A stretch of 64,000 nt of DNA from Oscheius dolichura (Eukaryota; Nematoda; Chromadorea; Rhabditida; Rhabditidae): positions 10,788,001 through 10,852,000 of the forward strand of contig OW051497.1 in the NCBI GenBank assembly GCA_932521035.1, read 5' to 3'. Position 1 is the stretch's first letter. Each line of letters starts with the position of its first letter. The notes beneath the pieces were generated by a model. The model searched no databases. It was not told where the DNA came from and saw nothing but the letters and a program-made list of their open reading frames with translations. The translations under genes and the position numbers were made by a program. Below, piece after piece: positions 43,490 to 54,405 of the stretch.

Positions 43490-46400
43490 GCTTATTTTCG
43501 ACGCATTTCAGGAGAACTCCCTCGGAGAAGTGTGGGGATTCGCGGATCCTGTGACATTCGGTGATGGCCTTTTCATAGGCAGCGTCTTCTCTTTCAAACC
43601 TAAAAAAAGGTTTCCTCATTTCCTTTGGAGATAAAATGCCCGAGTCATTTCGTATTCCAAAAGCCTTGACTTTGTTGACATCAGAGAGAATTTAAACTTT
43701 CCCCCCTACGGAAGTATTTTCAGAAGAGTCTTGTTGCGTGCTCCACGCAATCCAAAACTTTGTGAGAAGTTCTTCAACTTCCCTCCTGCCCAGGGGAAAA
43801 CAAAAAATTCCCATCAAAAGAGATTATTTACTCACACACTCGTTCCCTGAACAGAGGAGTCTTCGGGACTGACGATGAAGCCCAGAAAGGTACTGCGATC
43901 TGGATGAGCTGGCCCCTCTCCTACGTAGTCTATCGCCTCTTCACTTCTCTAAATATGAGAACATCAGATTCCTCCCACACGCTGATGTTTTGTTTGCTCA
44001 ATTTAGATTTACGGCATCGCCTGAGTCAGGCGGAGGGAGGGAACGTCAACTCCGGACTTCCTTTAGTTGGGAAAAGGTGTCCAATGACACACGTCATTTT
44101 GAAGAAAGTTGCATACTGTAAAGCCAATATCACTGACTAGTCAGTAACCCGGGAAACTGCCGCAATCCCCCTGGCAGAGAGCTTTAACTATCATGGGAAA
44201 CGCTGATAACAACCGGGGCGATACTGCAGTAGTACAGTAGAAGTGCTACAGTAATCGTGACAGGGAGAGAAAGAATGAACTGGTATAGGATAAATTACCA
44301 TGTATTCGTCGAGGTCGACCATCTCTGCCGGTTGTCGGCGTTGCTTTAGTCGCGAAGAGAGGGCGGAGCCTAAGCAAACGACTGCTGACCGGAACCCGGA
44401 CGGGAAGTGCAGGAGGGGATCGTATGAATATTATGCTCAGGTTGACCGCACAGCAATAAATAACTGGATCGGTTGGTCAGCAGTAGCTAAACAAAGAAAG
44501 CGACTAATGGCCGAAGAGGGAGAAAAAAGAAGGAGAAAGGGAGGCGGAAAAGCGGGACGGTTTCAAAAATCTCTGGAGCTCATTATTTTGTTATTCCTTT
44601 CAAGAAATCATAGAACATGGGAAGGTGTCGCCCAGCAACGAAGTGTGAGTTGCGGCGAAACAGATGACTTGCTTTTGTCTTTTGGCGGTGTTCTGATTTA
44701 GAAACACAGATCAGAAATAGATGCCACTGGCGCGGGAGAAGAGGGAGCTGGGAAACGATGACAAATACGTAGATGGCAAAAATTGAAACAGAAACAAATA
44801 GAAGATGGACGTATCTAATCGTGAATGCAGAACAGGCCGATATAACCGCGTTTTATGAATGCTGCCGGGGTACTGAACATTGAGTTGAAAAGTATCCAAA
44901 CGTCATGCCCCGCACCCAATCTACTTCTTAATTCAAACAATTACTTTGAAGAAATGATATTGCCTTGGACAATATTCCATGAGAATCACAAAACAATCAG
45001 GCCGTCTACGGAGAAAACGGTCTAAAACAAAGTCGACGGGAAGAGACTAATTGGCCTATTAGTTACACGTTGTCCCAGCAGTTTGACTAAGGCAGAGTAA
45101 AAAAGATGGCTAATGTTGCCAGGATTTCTACCCACGCTCATGTGACAATAACACAAGGCTAACGGCTGCTTAGAAGAGGTTAGACACAACAGAGGCACTG
45201 ATCAAATTTCGGCTATTGGGATTACGAGGATATGACGGAGGAAACGAGGAGTGGCAAGTCAAGACAGTAGTTGACAACAATTGAACCCCGTGCCCGGAGA
45301 ATCTAAGAAAAAGTGGACTTTACCTTGCTGCGGGACCTTTGGACCCTGGCCGAGTCCACCATTGTGAAAGTAGAATGGGAAAATGCTGGTGGAGAAGGTC
45401 TCGGTGGGGGTGGGAAACCTCTACGATCTCTCGGGCTTCTCGCCATTGAAGGAGGAGGAGAAGAAGTTCGCAAGCAATCAAGGCATGCCATTGCAGGAGT
45501 AACGGAAGTTTTTGCGACCGTCCTCCGCGGAATAATAGAATGCAACTGTAGCACGGGGAGCTGCTAATATGAGCGAAGGTGGCAATCAAGAACTCACAGG
45601 GGATGATTATTTTCAAACTAACGATTGCGCAGTTCTATGTGACGACGTTGGAACGCCGGTAATGAGCGCTTTCAAAACAGACTCTCTTACAGAAAATTCA
45701 AAAAAGAGTGACGTTTGCATTTAACATAATGGAGAGTCCTATTTGACTAATACACGGCTGATCTGTTAAATATTCCGCCATTCTGGTTTAGCCTTTGTTC
45801 CAGAGTCCAATGCTTCAAGTCTAAGCGGTAAAATGGCGGAAATGAAATCACACAATCTGCAAAAATGATAAGCTGTTTACTTTGTTAGTCGGGGTCCAAT
45901 GGCAGGAATAGCCGTATCCGTTTATGAGGTCACCGCGTGACTTTTAACTACCGTTGTGGAGTTCGAAACAGCTGCTGCTGCGTATTGGAAGCCCCCTTCC
46001 CGAAACCGGAAAACACTTTTTAAGTCAATTATAACGACTGAATATAGAAGACGGCCCGAAGATGACATCTAATGGAAACTGGCATTAATACGCATAGGAA
46101 GTGATTGACAACGGATAGATTCAATCAAGCGGAGAAATACGGAAGCCATTTTCTCACACACACGAGCCTCGTCAATCCTTCCGCTTACCTTTGGAGTTAT
46201 GGGCCTGGGAATGCTCTCCGTCGAGGCGAGCCGCTCATGATGGGAGAAATATCTTGGTAGAGAATGTCCTTGCCGATTACGGGGCAGTAACTCGTGTGCG
46301 GAAGATGATTTTAACAATTCGAATTGATACTGATCCCGGTGGCGCCGTGGTAGTAGACGGCGTAAAACTTCCATGCCAGAAACAATTTGGTTGAGCGGTA

Positions 46401-46620
46401 ATAGGATAGGAGGCCGGCGTGAATTCGGGTCGCCGCCCCGGAAGACACTCGCAGCATTAGGGCGAACTCCGCTGAGACCGAGAAGGCATCGGAAAGTCTC
46501 CGGAGAGTGCAGACGTCGTTTTCTGCTAATCTTGCTCAAAACGCCCTTGGAGTCTCCTCCCTCCCATTCTCTCTTTGTCCCACGAATAAATGGAACTGCG
46601 TGAAGAAACGAGCCCCACAT
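43490..46620 (-). CDS. Unidentified Arg/Pro-rich multi-exon gene
   Basis: Minus-strand exons join in phase. 46620-46189 (MWGSFLHAVPF..., RKRRLHSPETFRCLLGLS, ending IPRPITPK before GTAAGC) is followed by 45560-45324 (VTPAMACLDCLR, then GFPPPPRPSPPAF, ending RSRSK before GTAAAG). Next is about 43948-43835 (RSEEAIDYVGEGPAHPD then STFLGFIVSPEDSS), then about 43785-43710, and last 43599-43490 (FEREDAAYEKAITECHR...EGVLLKCVENK). All first joins are phase 0. The small exon 43785-43710 can be read in two frames (KLKNFSQSFGLRGARN or REVEELLTKFWIAW); only the first joins cleanly to the last exon, while the second uses the better donor. The two large introns (about 0.6 and 1.4 kb) are unusual here. No family is recognised. 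It may be an intracellular regulatory protein; the N-terminus may lie further upstream. Confidence 0.45.
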
Positions 46621-49064
46621 CCGTGATTGGCATTTCTCCTTTGAAATGCAACCAAACAAATAGCCTATTTTGCCCACACTTTTTCTCCTAGTCTCTTAGA
46701 CCTTCTGACACAAGGCGTGAAACACCAAGAATAAACTGGACTTAGTGGGCAAATGCTCTGGGAATCATACGCGCTCCTCGGTCAACCAGATTCCCTACAG
46801 CGGAAGTGAAAAGTAGTCCCTGGAGATTAAGAGGAGTAGCGGACGGGGACATCAAAACATAGTGGTTCATGGTCCTTCTCCGAGCAAAAAATCCTCTTTA
46901 CGTTAGGGGAGAAAAAGAAGAGAGAACTGTGGGAACGTGGTCGAGGGTGCCAGAATTTCTGAGATTATGTTTTCCCTCTTTGGAGACTACCGTAATTTGA
47001 TAGGTGTTCGTGTTAAAAAGCTCGAAATGAGCCAAAGTTTAGGAGAGAAATGGGAGACACACAAACTTGTTGAGTGAGGGTCCTGACAACACTGAGCAGC
47101 AGTCGTCCATGCTGTTGAGCAGCCATAGCCGGCATAGACATCTCTTCTAATTATATATCTCTCCTGTGCTGAACATAAATAATTTATCTTTTGAGCTCTT
47201 CCTTCTTACCAACTGGTTAAACCTGTTTATTTGCCGAGCCGGAGAACTGCTTCAAACCAGGTGGCCGAGAGAGGTGTCTCTGAAACAATGACCTTAGCAG
47301 CCCGAATTCAATTGCAACAAAGGATTTAGCAACGGCAATTATGGTAGTTAAGAGTTTTTGCTAAAAAGCAACGAAGTTCAACAGCACCTGAAATGAAGGC
47401 CACCGGAGGAGGAGACCGGCTAAAGAAGGAGAGAAGTGTTTATACTCGGAGGGGGTCATATGGGTTTAAGAATGACATTTCACGTGTGTGTGTCCCTCAC
47501 TTCACCGGAAATCCGATTCTAAGCTCGTAAAATGAAATATTGTTGTTTTTGCCCGAGGGAAAGCAGAAGAACAGCAGCAGCTCCTGCTAATTAGAGATGA
47601 AAATATTCTTCAATGAAGGTAAGAGCCCCACCGGATTCAGTTTCATGTTTTGGCATTGTTTTTCCGTTCTAAGATTAGACAGGTTGTGTCATGGGAGGCT
47701 AGGGTTTCCTAGACTGGATGTGATCCGACGCCTTCACACGACCCGGGTAAAATATATTCGCGTTCAAAGACTTCGTTTTCTTAGCGCAATATGTTAATGT
47801 CGGGGAAAAATTAAAGACAAATCATCCTAGGTTGGAACAGAGATCAGTTTTTAATAAGAACGTGTAAGAGCACAAATGGTCTCAGTGGAACCAAGGAAAC
47901 TGACCCGGTGGAAACAGCTGTTTAAAAATTAAATTTAAGGGAAAGGTCGCAGTCGCGGGAGTTGAACTTTCCCCGCCCGTAGGAAATTCTCAGAAAACTT
48001 GGACCCTGCTAAAGATTTGGCGACATTTCGGGGAAGAATAATAGCCAAAGCCATGATTGGCAGGCCATCTATGAATGGCTAAAACATCCCTTTGACTTCC
48101 ACGGACCCCCCGTCACGTGCCTGTTTTTTTGCATCTCTTTCTATTGTTTAAGCCTGCTAATTAAAAACCAGGCTCTGCCATATTACCCATAGATGGTGGT
48201 GACTGAGAGAGCAGCAGCCAATTCTGACGCAGAGCATAAGAAAATGACAAGAACCAAGCATAAAAAGATGCAATTCACTAATTATTGTGCGAGAGGGGAG
48301 TCCAACGAATAATAGATGATGCTTTGGAGTCACAGGGAGTAGAATTGTGACATCCGCTAAGAAGAGAGGGTGCGCTGGGGGTGTTTCGAAATTTAGGTAC
48401 CTCTGCGCGGACTTTGAACTATTTCATTAGACGTTAGGTACTTTTTGACCGACTGTTTGGAGCAGTAGAATCCGACTTCGCATCAAAGATTGCAGAGGTT
48501 TTCAACAACATGCATATAAGGAACAATAACCCATTCAGAGGGCTCTATTCAATTTAAAAAGCAGCTACGTAGTAGATTCATGCAAGAGACGCAAGACTAG
48601 ATTATATATGGTAAAAAGGAAATGCTAAGCCCCGCGAGCGAGATGAAAGAAGGAAGCCAGTGTGACTAAGCCTCCTTAAGCGGATTAATTAAGAGGGAAG
48701 AAATAATATTTTACGAGGTTTGCAGAATAGTTACCGAGAGGCCCGGTAGACCCAAAAACTAGTTGGCCCTCAAGTCCAGAAAGAGAGTTGTTTGTCTCAA
48801 TTAGGCAATGGCCACTCGCTGAACGAACCCGCCAGTCGGAAATTGAGAAAGGTCGAGACACCAGCTCTTGAAATGGAAACTGCTCCTTTGTAACGGACAC
48901 GCAACGACTGCAAAACAATTTTATACACAATATCCAGTTCCAAAAACATTTTGGAACTTGATATTTCTTTGCAGCAGGTGATTTTCAATTGTTCTTATCA
49001 CCATGCGGGGAGCTAAGTCAGAGTACAAAAGGGGGCAGATAACGAGACAGCGCAGTCGCCTACA
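46621..49064. other. Intergenic region, no gene supported
   Basis: Probable promoter side of both the minus-strand unknown gene and the lipase. No ORF chain with splice support was found; minus ORFs at 48685-49184 are short and overlap the lipase leader. Confidence 0.4.
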
Positions 49065-50698
49065 ATGCGCTCCCTGGTGATTTGCTTCCTGTTTCTTGGC
49101 CTGGCTCTGGCCAGACAGGACCCTGATCCTGAGGTCAACATGACCGTGGTAAGTCGATCTCCGTCTATGTCTGTATTTGCGCATGTTTTGGTAATTCCTG
49201 GGGAAACCCTGACGAAAAAATGGCCCTTATGAATAAATCACAGCAAGCCTCTCATTTTACTGCCCCTACGTATTACCAAAAAATAATGGGCATTTCAGCC
49301 TGAAATTATCAAACGATGGGGATATCCCTCAGAGATCCACGAAGTGACCACCAAGGACAATTACATCCTCCAGATGCATAGAATCCCCTATGGCAAAAGT
49401 GAGTTTTCGCAATTCAGATATGACGAGAGGCTACCTTTTCCGGCTTAATGGCCCTATCAGCTAGAGATAACGCTAACTATGCCTTTTCTCAGTTGATTTT
49501 TAGACCAACAGCCAAGCGCTGGAAGACCCGTAGCCTTCTTGCAACATGGATTGGAATGTTCTAGTTCCTCGTGGGTCACTAACCTGCCTGAATTCTCCTT
49601 AGGTAGATTTTTTTTTTAATTTTTTTTACAAGGATTTTGCAAAGAAATGGCGGGGTTCAGGATACATGTTGGCTGATGCTGGCTTTGACGTGTGGCTAGG
49701 GAACAGTCGTGGCAATCTTTATGGTATCGGCTCGCCCACTATTGACACAAAAACTCACGAATACTGGAAATTCAGGCACGTGGCATGCTTCAATTGTAAT
49801 ATTGCGTTTTTAGTTGGGATCAGATGGTTAAGTACGACTTGGACGCGTCTCTTGATTACGTCCTACAGCAGACTAATGAAAAGAGTGTCTACTACGTCGG
49901 CCATTCCCAGGGAACCCTCATCATGTTCTCCAAATTGGCGAATGAAGCTAAATTTGCTTCCAAGATCAAGCAGTTCCACGCGTTGGCTCCTGTTGGAACG
50001 GTCAAGAACGTCACTGGCTTCTTGCGCTACATAGCGGACAACCTCTACTTCGAGACGGAAGTCATGCTGGATCTTTTTGGAAGGAACCAATTCCTACCGG
50101 ACTCTGGACTCCTTCACATGTTTGAGGAGAAATATTGCTATGATGTGAGTTTGAACTGCAATTAGGTCTACCCATCAATCAATTGCAGGAGATCATTGAC
50201 TACGCCTGTGAAGACGTACTCTTTGCCATTTGCGGTCCAAACAGTCACCAGATGAACGTCACCCGTGTTCCCGTCTTCCTGGTTGATGAACCGTCAGGAA
50301 CTTCTACACAGAATATCATTCACTGGGCACAGATGATTAGATCAGGAAAGCAGCAAATGTACAATTATGGACTATCAGCAGAGAATGAGCTCCACTACGG
50401 TCCAGGACACGTAAGGAACATTACCATAGCTAAACTGCCCATGTTTTAGAAAGAGCCACCAATCTACGACATCACCAAGATCAAGACAGACATGTACCTT
50501 TATTGGTCTCCCTCCGACTGGCTCGCTGATGAGTACGACGTTACCACCTATCTTCTTCCGACATTGCCTAAAAACTACCTGAAAGCCGTGTACAAGTTGG
50601 ACGATTTCAACCATCTCGATTTCATCTGGGGAAATAGAGCGGCGGCAGAGATCTACACACCCATGATTAAGACAATGCTAGCTAGCCTGAACGGCTGA
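49065..50698 (+). CDS. lipl: Secreted/lysosomal acid lipase-like (AB-hydrolase, LIPA family)
   Basis: Seven exons (49065-49148, 49299-49398, 49504-49602, 49661-49775, 49814-50144, 50189-50410, 50450-50698) give 399 residues, the normal size for acid lipases. A signal peptide ([16 protein letters not shown]) is followed by the ab-hydrolase-associated block ([25 protein letters not shown]). Catalytic marks are intact: oxyanion region LQHGLE, nucleophile elbow YVGHSQG, acid in [12 protein letters not shown], and His in [22 protein letters not shown] is also diagnostic. It should hydrolyse neutral lipids or cholesteryl esters in lysosomes or the gut lumen, and nematodes have many such LIPL genes. 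Intron 4 (49776-49813) has a GC donor (TTCAG|GCACGT). The join after NLPEFSL skips a decoy TTTACAAG acceptor. An AATAAA at about 50722 follows. Confidence 0.92.
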
Positions 50699-50996
50699 CC
50701 GAGGGGTTACAAAAAACACACAATAAAAGTTTGGATTACCTCTTTCTATTCTGCAAATAATATGCATTACACTGTCTAGTTTAATCCGTTTCCAATGGAA
50801 GCCTCTCATCTGCTTACATTTGGGTGTTCTTTTCGTCAATACTACAACTTTGCACTTTTTCGAGAAACATCTGACACCTCCATGTTTTGCTATTCTTTGA
50901 CCCGAGAACAATTAGCTTTCTTCTCCTTAGATCGAGCTGGTTAAGAGGGCGCCCCGGGTCGGCCAGACTAGTTCAGTTTCACTTCCTCCCCCCTCA

Positions 50997-51600
50997 ATGG
51001 CAGCACTCGTGCTCTTGCTGGTTGCTACTGCCCACGCAGGTCAGTTTTATGACTCTCATCATTTTTTTACCTTGCCGTTTATCCTTAATCTTTCTAGTCT
51101 GCACAAAGTCCCAAGCAAAAGCTTCCAGCTATTCAAAATTGTCCAATGACGGCAATTCGAGGAATAATAGTTCGCGCCGCACAGCAGACAAAGGACCCAG
51201 TAACCCAGATGCAGATGGTTAGGCGGATAGTTGAAGATATTTATGGAGGAACGTGGGGTGTCTTGCTCGTGAAGAATGCTGGTCTAGTGTCACGCGGTAA
51301 AGTCTCCCTCTTAAACTTCTAAAATAACTGTCTTCAGATGTGCACTGGACGATCCCCGATCACAGTAATCCGGACGGTTCGCCTGCTTTTTGTCTGACAG
51401 TGGTCAACCGGTACCAGTACAATGTTTTCAAAACCGGAACGAAGGACTCTGTTGACAGGGTGTCCGTGGCAGACATTGTGAGCAGGATACGACAGTCTGA
51501 CGAGAAAAGGCCAGCACAGAGGATGACTCTTCTTGAATTTGACCAAAGACTAGCCGCAGCTCTGGATAGGTCAAAGAATAAGCACTTCTACTATTTTTAA
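50997..51600 (+). CDS. Small secreted protein, dynein-light-chain-like core (uncertain)
   Basis: Three exons (50997-51039, 51129-51296, 51338-51600) give 157 residues. MAALVLLLVATAHA is a signal peptide. The mature part reads NCPMTAIRGIIVRAAQQ, IVEDIYGGTWGVLLVKNAG and VHWTIPDH, then FCLTVVNRYQYNVF and a basic helical tail ending HFYYF. The IYGGTWGVLLVKNAG strand-turn reminds me of dynein light chain (YNPTWHCIVGRNFG), but with a signal peptide it cannot be an ordinary dynein subunit. The resemblance is weak. The intron-1 acceptor was chosen at CTTCCAG (51128) because the nearer TTTCTAG would put the rest out of frame. It lies 298 bp downstream of the lipase in the same direction. Confidence 0.55.
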
Positions 51601-51693
51601 CCCCCTCCCCCCGTTTCCGCTGTTGTCCGTTTACTGGAATAAACCGTTGTTTCGCAATTTCTGGGTAAATTACTGGCAGTTAAGCGACATTTC

Positions 51694-51775
51694 AAGGTTG
51701 GTTTGATGGAATACCGCCCTCAAATTCGTACAATCTCATACGATTAGGTCCTAAGCGCCTGGAGGTCATTGCATC
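51694..51775 (+). repeat. Approximately 80-bp repeat, copy a
   Basis: GGTTTGATGGAATACCGCCC through CCTGGAGGTCATTGC recurs almost exactly at 54891-54970 in the same orientation (one C/G difference in the first half and a few at the end). Confidence 0.85.
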
Positions 51776-52119
51776 TGTTTTGGTTTCGGTCTCAAGCCGA
51801 AAATTCTTTAAAAAGGTATTTTCAAGAAATGCGTTCCAGAGAAGTCGAGTAAAATGCCAAAGGTGTTTATATGCCGGGGATAACAAAATATCTCGAGCTT
51901 AAATAAGAAAAAGTCACAATAAATCAAATAACCCCAAGGAAAACATCAAAATGTTCGTGCACATTGCCGCTTCCATGAAAATAGGCCCTCTAGCTGTTTG
52001 AATCGGCTTTTCGAAAGATTCACCATCCACATCCTCGTGTATTTCTATTCTCGACCGGTTTAAAATGGATCCACTACCTATTTCCCAGGTTTCGGCTTTA
52101 AATATTGCCCAAATTTTCA

Positions 52120-52520
52120 GAAAGGTACGTTTCCCTCGTTGATTTTTTTTAAATTTTAAAAAGGAACAGTCCGGGATAACTATCGTTTTTTTAAAAAAGC
52201 TTAGTTTTATGCTTTTTTTGATGCTCTTATTTAGAATAGACCTAGTATATACATAGTTATACAAACAATAAACAAAAATCATAAGAGAAACAATAGAAGA
52301 TAAAAAATTTTGGGATTCTGAAGTAAATCTGCTCTATCTAGTTCCGCCAATTGGCGAAATGGGCGACACTTTGGATTCATTTTTCTCCTAATTCTGACAT
52401 TTTTATCCAAAAATTATTAGTGCATAATGATCAGCGAATTTTTTTCTACAAAATGAGACTAAGTTGTAAAATATCCTGGACTGCTCCTTTAAAATATCCC
52501 TTTCAGTTGAACAACGTCTC
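52120..52520. mobile_element. Possible small element with imperfect terminal inverted repeats
   Basis: AAAGGAACAGTCCGGGATAA (about 52158) is the near-complement of TATCCTGGACTGCTCCTTTA (about 52472). Flanking ACTAAG and CAACG matches extend the inverted similarity to roughly 60-70 bp, interrupted by mismatches. No transposase is present. It might be a MITE. Confidence 0.3.
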
Positions 52521-52649
52521 TTTTGCGAGAACTCTTCGAAGTTGTGGGGGGATTTCTGAATTTGTTCAAGAAATGCAGGAGAAACCCAGGTTCCATACCT
52601 TATCGCATTTGGTCGTTTTCGTTTACTATGACAAGCGAGCCAAAAAAGT

Positions 52650-53057
52650 TTGGTTCGCAGTAGTAACCTGCAGAGATCTGTACTAATTGAAGAAATTTAT
52701 ATGGTACTTCCCTTTCTCAAGGCGGACACATTGAATATAGTGAACGCCAAAAAAGCTGTAGTTGATGTCAACAGAATTGCCCTTGCAGCTCCGGACCACT
52801 TCAATATTAAGCAGTTGCATCTAACTGATGTGAAGGCCTGCTACATAGGTGAGTCGGGTACTCTTTTTAAATATCTGGTTGCCGTATGTTTCTCACAAAA
52901 CTTTATACCCAAACCGACGTCACCCTATAGCTGTAATGCATACCTCCTAGATCATCTGAACTTCGATTGGCACAGCTTGAAGGGACTGCAAGTGGAATGC
53001 CCGAATACTCTCGTTGCCGCCACTTACAGAGAATTAATTACGGTAGGATATTTTTAG
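52650..53057 (+). CDS. Unidentified open exon
   Basis: A continuous frame runs to the TAG at 53055-53057. The first ATG is at about 52701 (MVLPFLKADTLNIVNAKKAV). It continues DHFNIKQLHLTDVKACYI, YLLDHLNFDWHSLKG and VECPNTLVAATYRELITVG. Codon choice and protein composition look coding, but there is no recognised domain. It could be part of a gene whose neighbouring exon is the 52351-52686 frame (reading FVYYDKRAKKVWFAV). A GTGAGT near 52850 and CCCTATAG near 52930 look like intron ends, but using them breaks the frame, so the unspliced reading is preferred. Confidence 0.35.
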   Translation: MVRSSNLQRSVLIEEIYMVLPFLKADTLNIVNAKKAVVDVNRIALAAPDHFNIKQLHLTDVKACYIGESGTLFKYLVAVCFSQNFIPKPTSPYSCNAYLLDHLNFDWHSLKGLQVECPNTLVAATYRELITVGYF

Positions 53058-53345
53058 TCTGTTTCTGACGGTAATGCCAACCATTTTCTTGATGATCTTT
53101 ATTTTTTACACTGTTCCATTAAAACTGGCCGTTTACCAACAAGAGTCCTGTAACGCAATCCTTGACAGTCCTTCAACTCAACCCAAAATTACATACAGAA
53201 TAGGGTACTACCTATGTTCGTGACATCTTCCAGATGAGGGTTCTGACCGGGATGTATGAAGCAGGGGGAAAATGACGAATTGATCAAGGCTGGGGCCTCT
53301 CTAGTCATGTATAGACAACACTTGAACAGTTAGGACGAAAGTGGA

Positions 53346-53361
53346 GGGGGGGGGGGGGGGG
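53346..53361 (+). repeat. Poly-G run
   Basis: Sixteen consecutive G. Long G runs are rare here and can form G-quadruplex or mutate easily. Confidence 0.95.
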
Positions 53362-53493
53362 CTTACTATTGCAAATATCGACTTCTCCACATTTCTTGCT
53401 CATTTGTGCTGCTGGAGGTCGATCACTCCTCACCGGGTACTCAGTTTCTGTTTGAGAGAGAGAAAGAAAGACAATAAGACATCGTCTCTATTA

Positions 53494-54405
53494 TTACAAT
53501 CGTGGCAATTTACAGACAAGGTATTTTATCGGGCAACCTGGATTGCCATCACAGACACATTGCCCATCATTCCATTGGCCTCTCAAAATGTTACTGTCAG
53601 TTAGCTTTACCCCAACACAGTCTTCCACTCCCCCACCGTCATCTGGCAGACCGGCCCCCCAATTATAGTAGTCGAACTGAAATTATCCTTTTCCGTCTTT
53701 TAACTTAATTGGGCTTACAGGAGTTCCATCGTAGTTCATGAAGCAGGTATCGCACCGAGGTAATCCTGCAGTTCTTCGTATACCAAGCATAATGCTAGAA
53801 AGGATTACTGTAAAGCCTTTTAATATAAAAACTAGATAGCAACTAAACAGAACTTGGAAGGAAATAAAGACTTACTATTGGTTTTCTTCCGGAGCCAAGC
53901 CAACGATAAAATCATTCTCCTCCTCGCTATGAACTGACGTTAGCTGTGCTCCCCACGTGTTAATGCAGTAATCTCGTGCTTCATCAAAATTAAAACCTTG
54001 GTTCGTCCCTAAGAAGTAGCAAGAATCAGTCATGTCGAAGTAGACCCAATCCGGCAGGCATAAAGCTGAATACATTCTCTTTTTTAGAAGAAAAGGAAAG
54101 ACTTACGGACTGTTGTCGTCGTGGTGCTGGTAGTGCTGGTGCTAGTTGTTGTTGTACTACTTGTTGATGTTGATGAGATTGGAACTGAGCTAGTTTCTTC
54201 TTCATCGCTGGCTAAAAAAGTATCAGTACATAATCTTTATCCTTTATGACAACTTTTCGAACCATCTACGGGCATCAACAATCAAATGGGCCACTGTTGT
54301 CTTTGAGGGAGAACAATGCGAATACTTACGTGATTCAGTTGGTATACATCCTAATATGGTAGAAATACGAAGTATGGAGAAAACTATCATTTTCATATTG
54401 GGCAT
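53494..54405 (-). CDS. Secreted C-type lectin with Ser/Thr-rich linker
   Basis: Five exons on the minus strand (54405-54330, 54211-54107, 54065-53876, 53794-53719, 53676-53494) join in frame to 209 residues. MPNMKMIVFSILRISTILG is a signal peptide, followed by an acidic then Ser/Thr-rich mucin-like linker (STSTSSTTTTSTSTTSTTT). The C-type lectin domain starts CLPDWVYFDMTDSCYFLG, has the FDEARDYCINTWGAQLTSVH helix, and ends with NWGAGLPDDGGG, EDCVGV, QWNDGQC and KYLVCKL. The WND and paired Cys are typical of the fold. The EPN/QPD sugar-binding triplet is not obvious, since GLPDD stands there, so carbohydrate binding is uncertain. The fourth exon acceptor was taken at CTTTCTAG because the earlier AG would give a stop. 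It is probably secreted or surface-associated, as in many nematode CLEC proteins with immune or matrix roles. Confidence 0.83.

Noticed and set aside
44300-44701. 133-codon plus-strand ORF with a basic stretch
   Set aside because: It lies inside the large intron of the better-supported minus-strand gene and has no flanking splice or family evidence.
45313-45567. Plus-strand ORF rich in Gly/Glu
   Set aside because: The opposite strand has an exon with matching acceptor and donor (45560-45324) that joins in phase to neighbours; the plus reading is its shadow.
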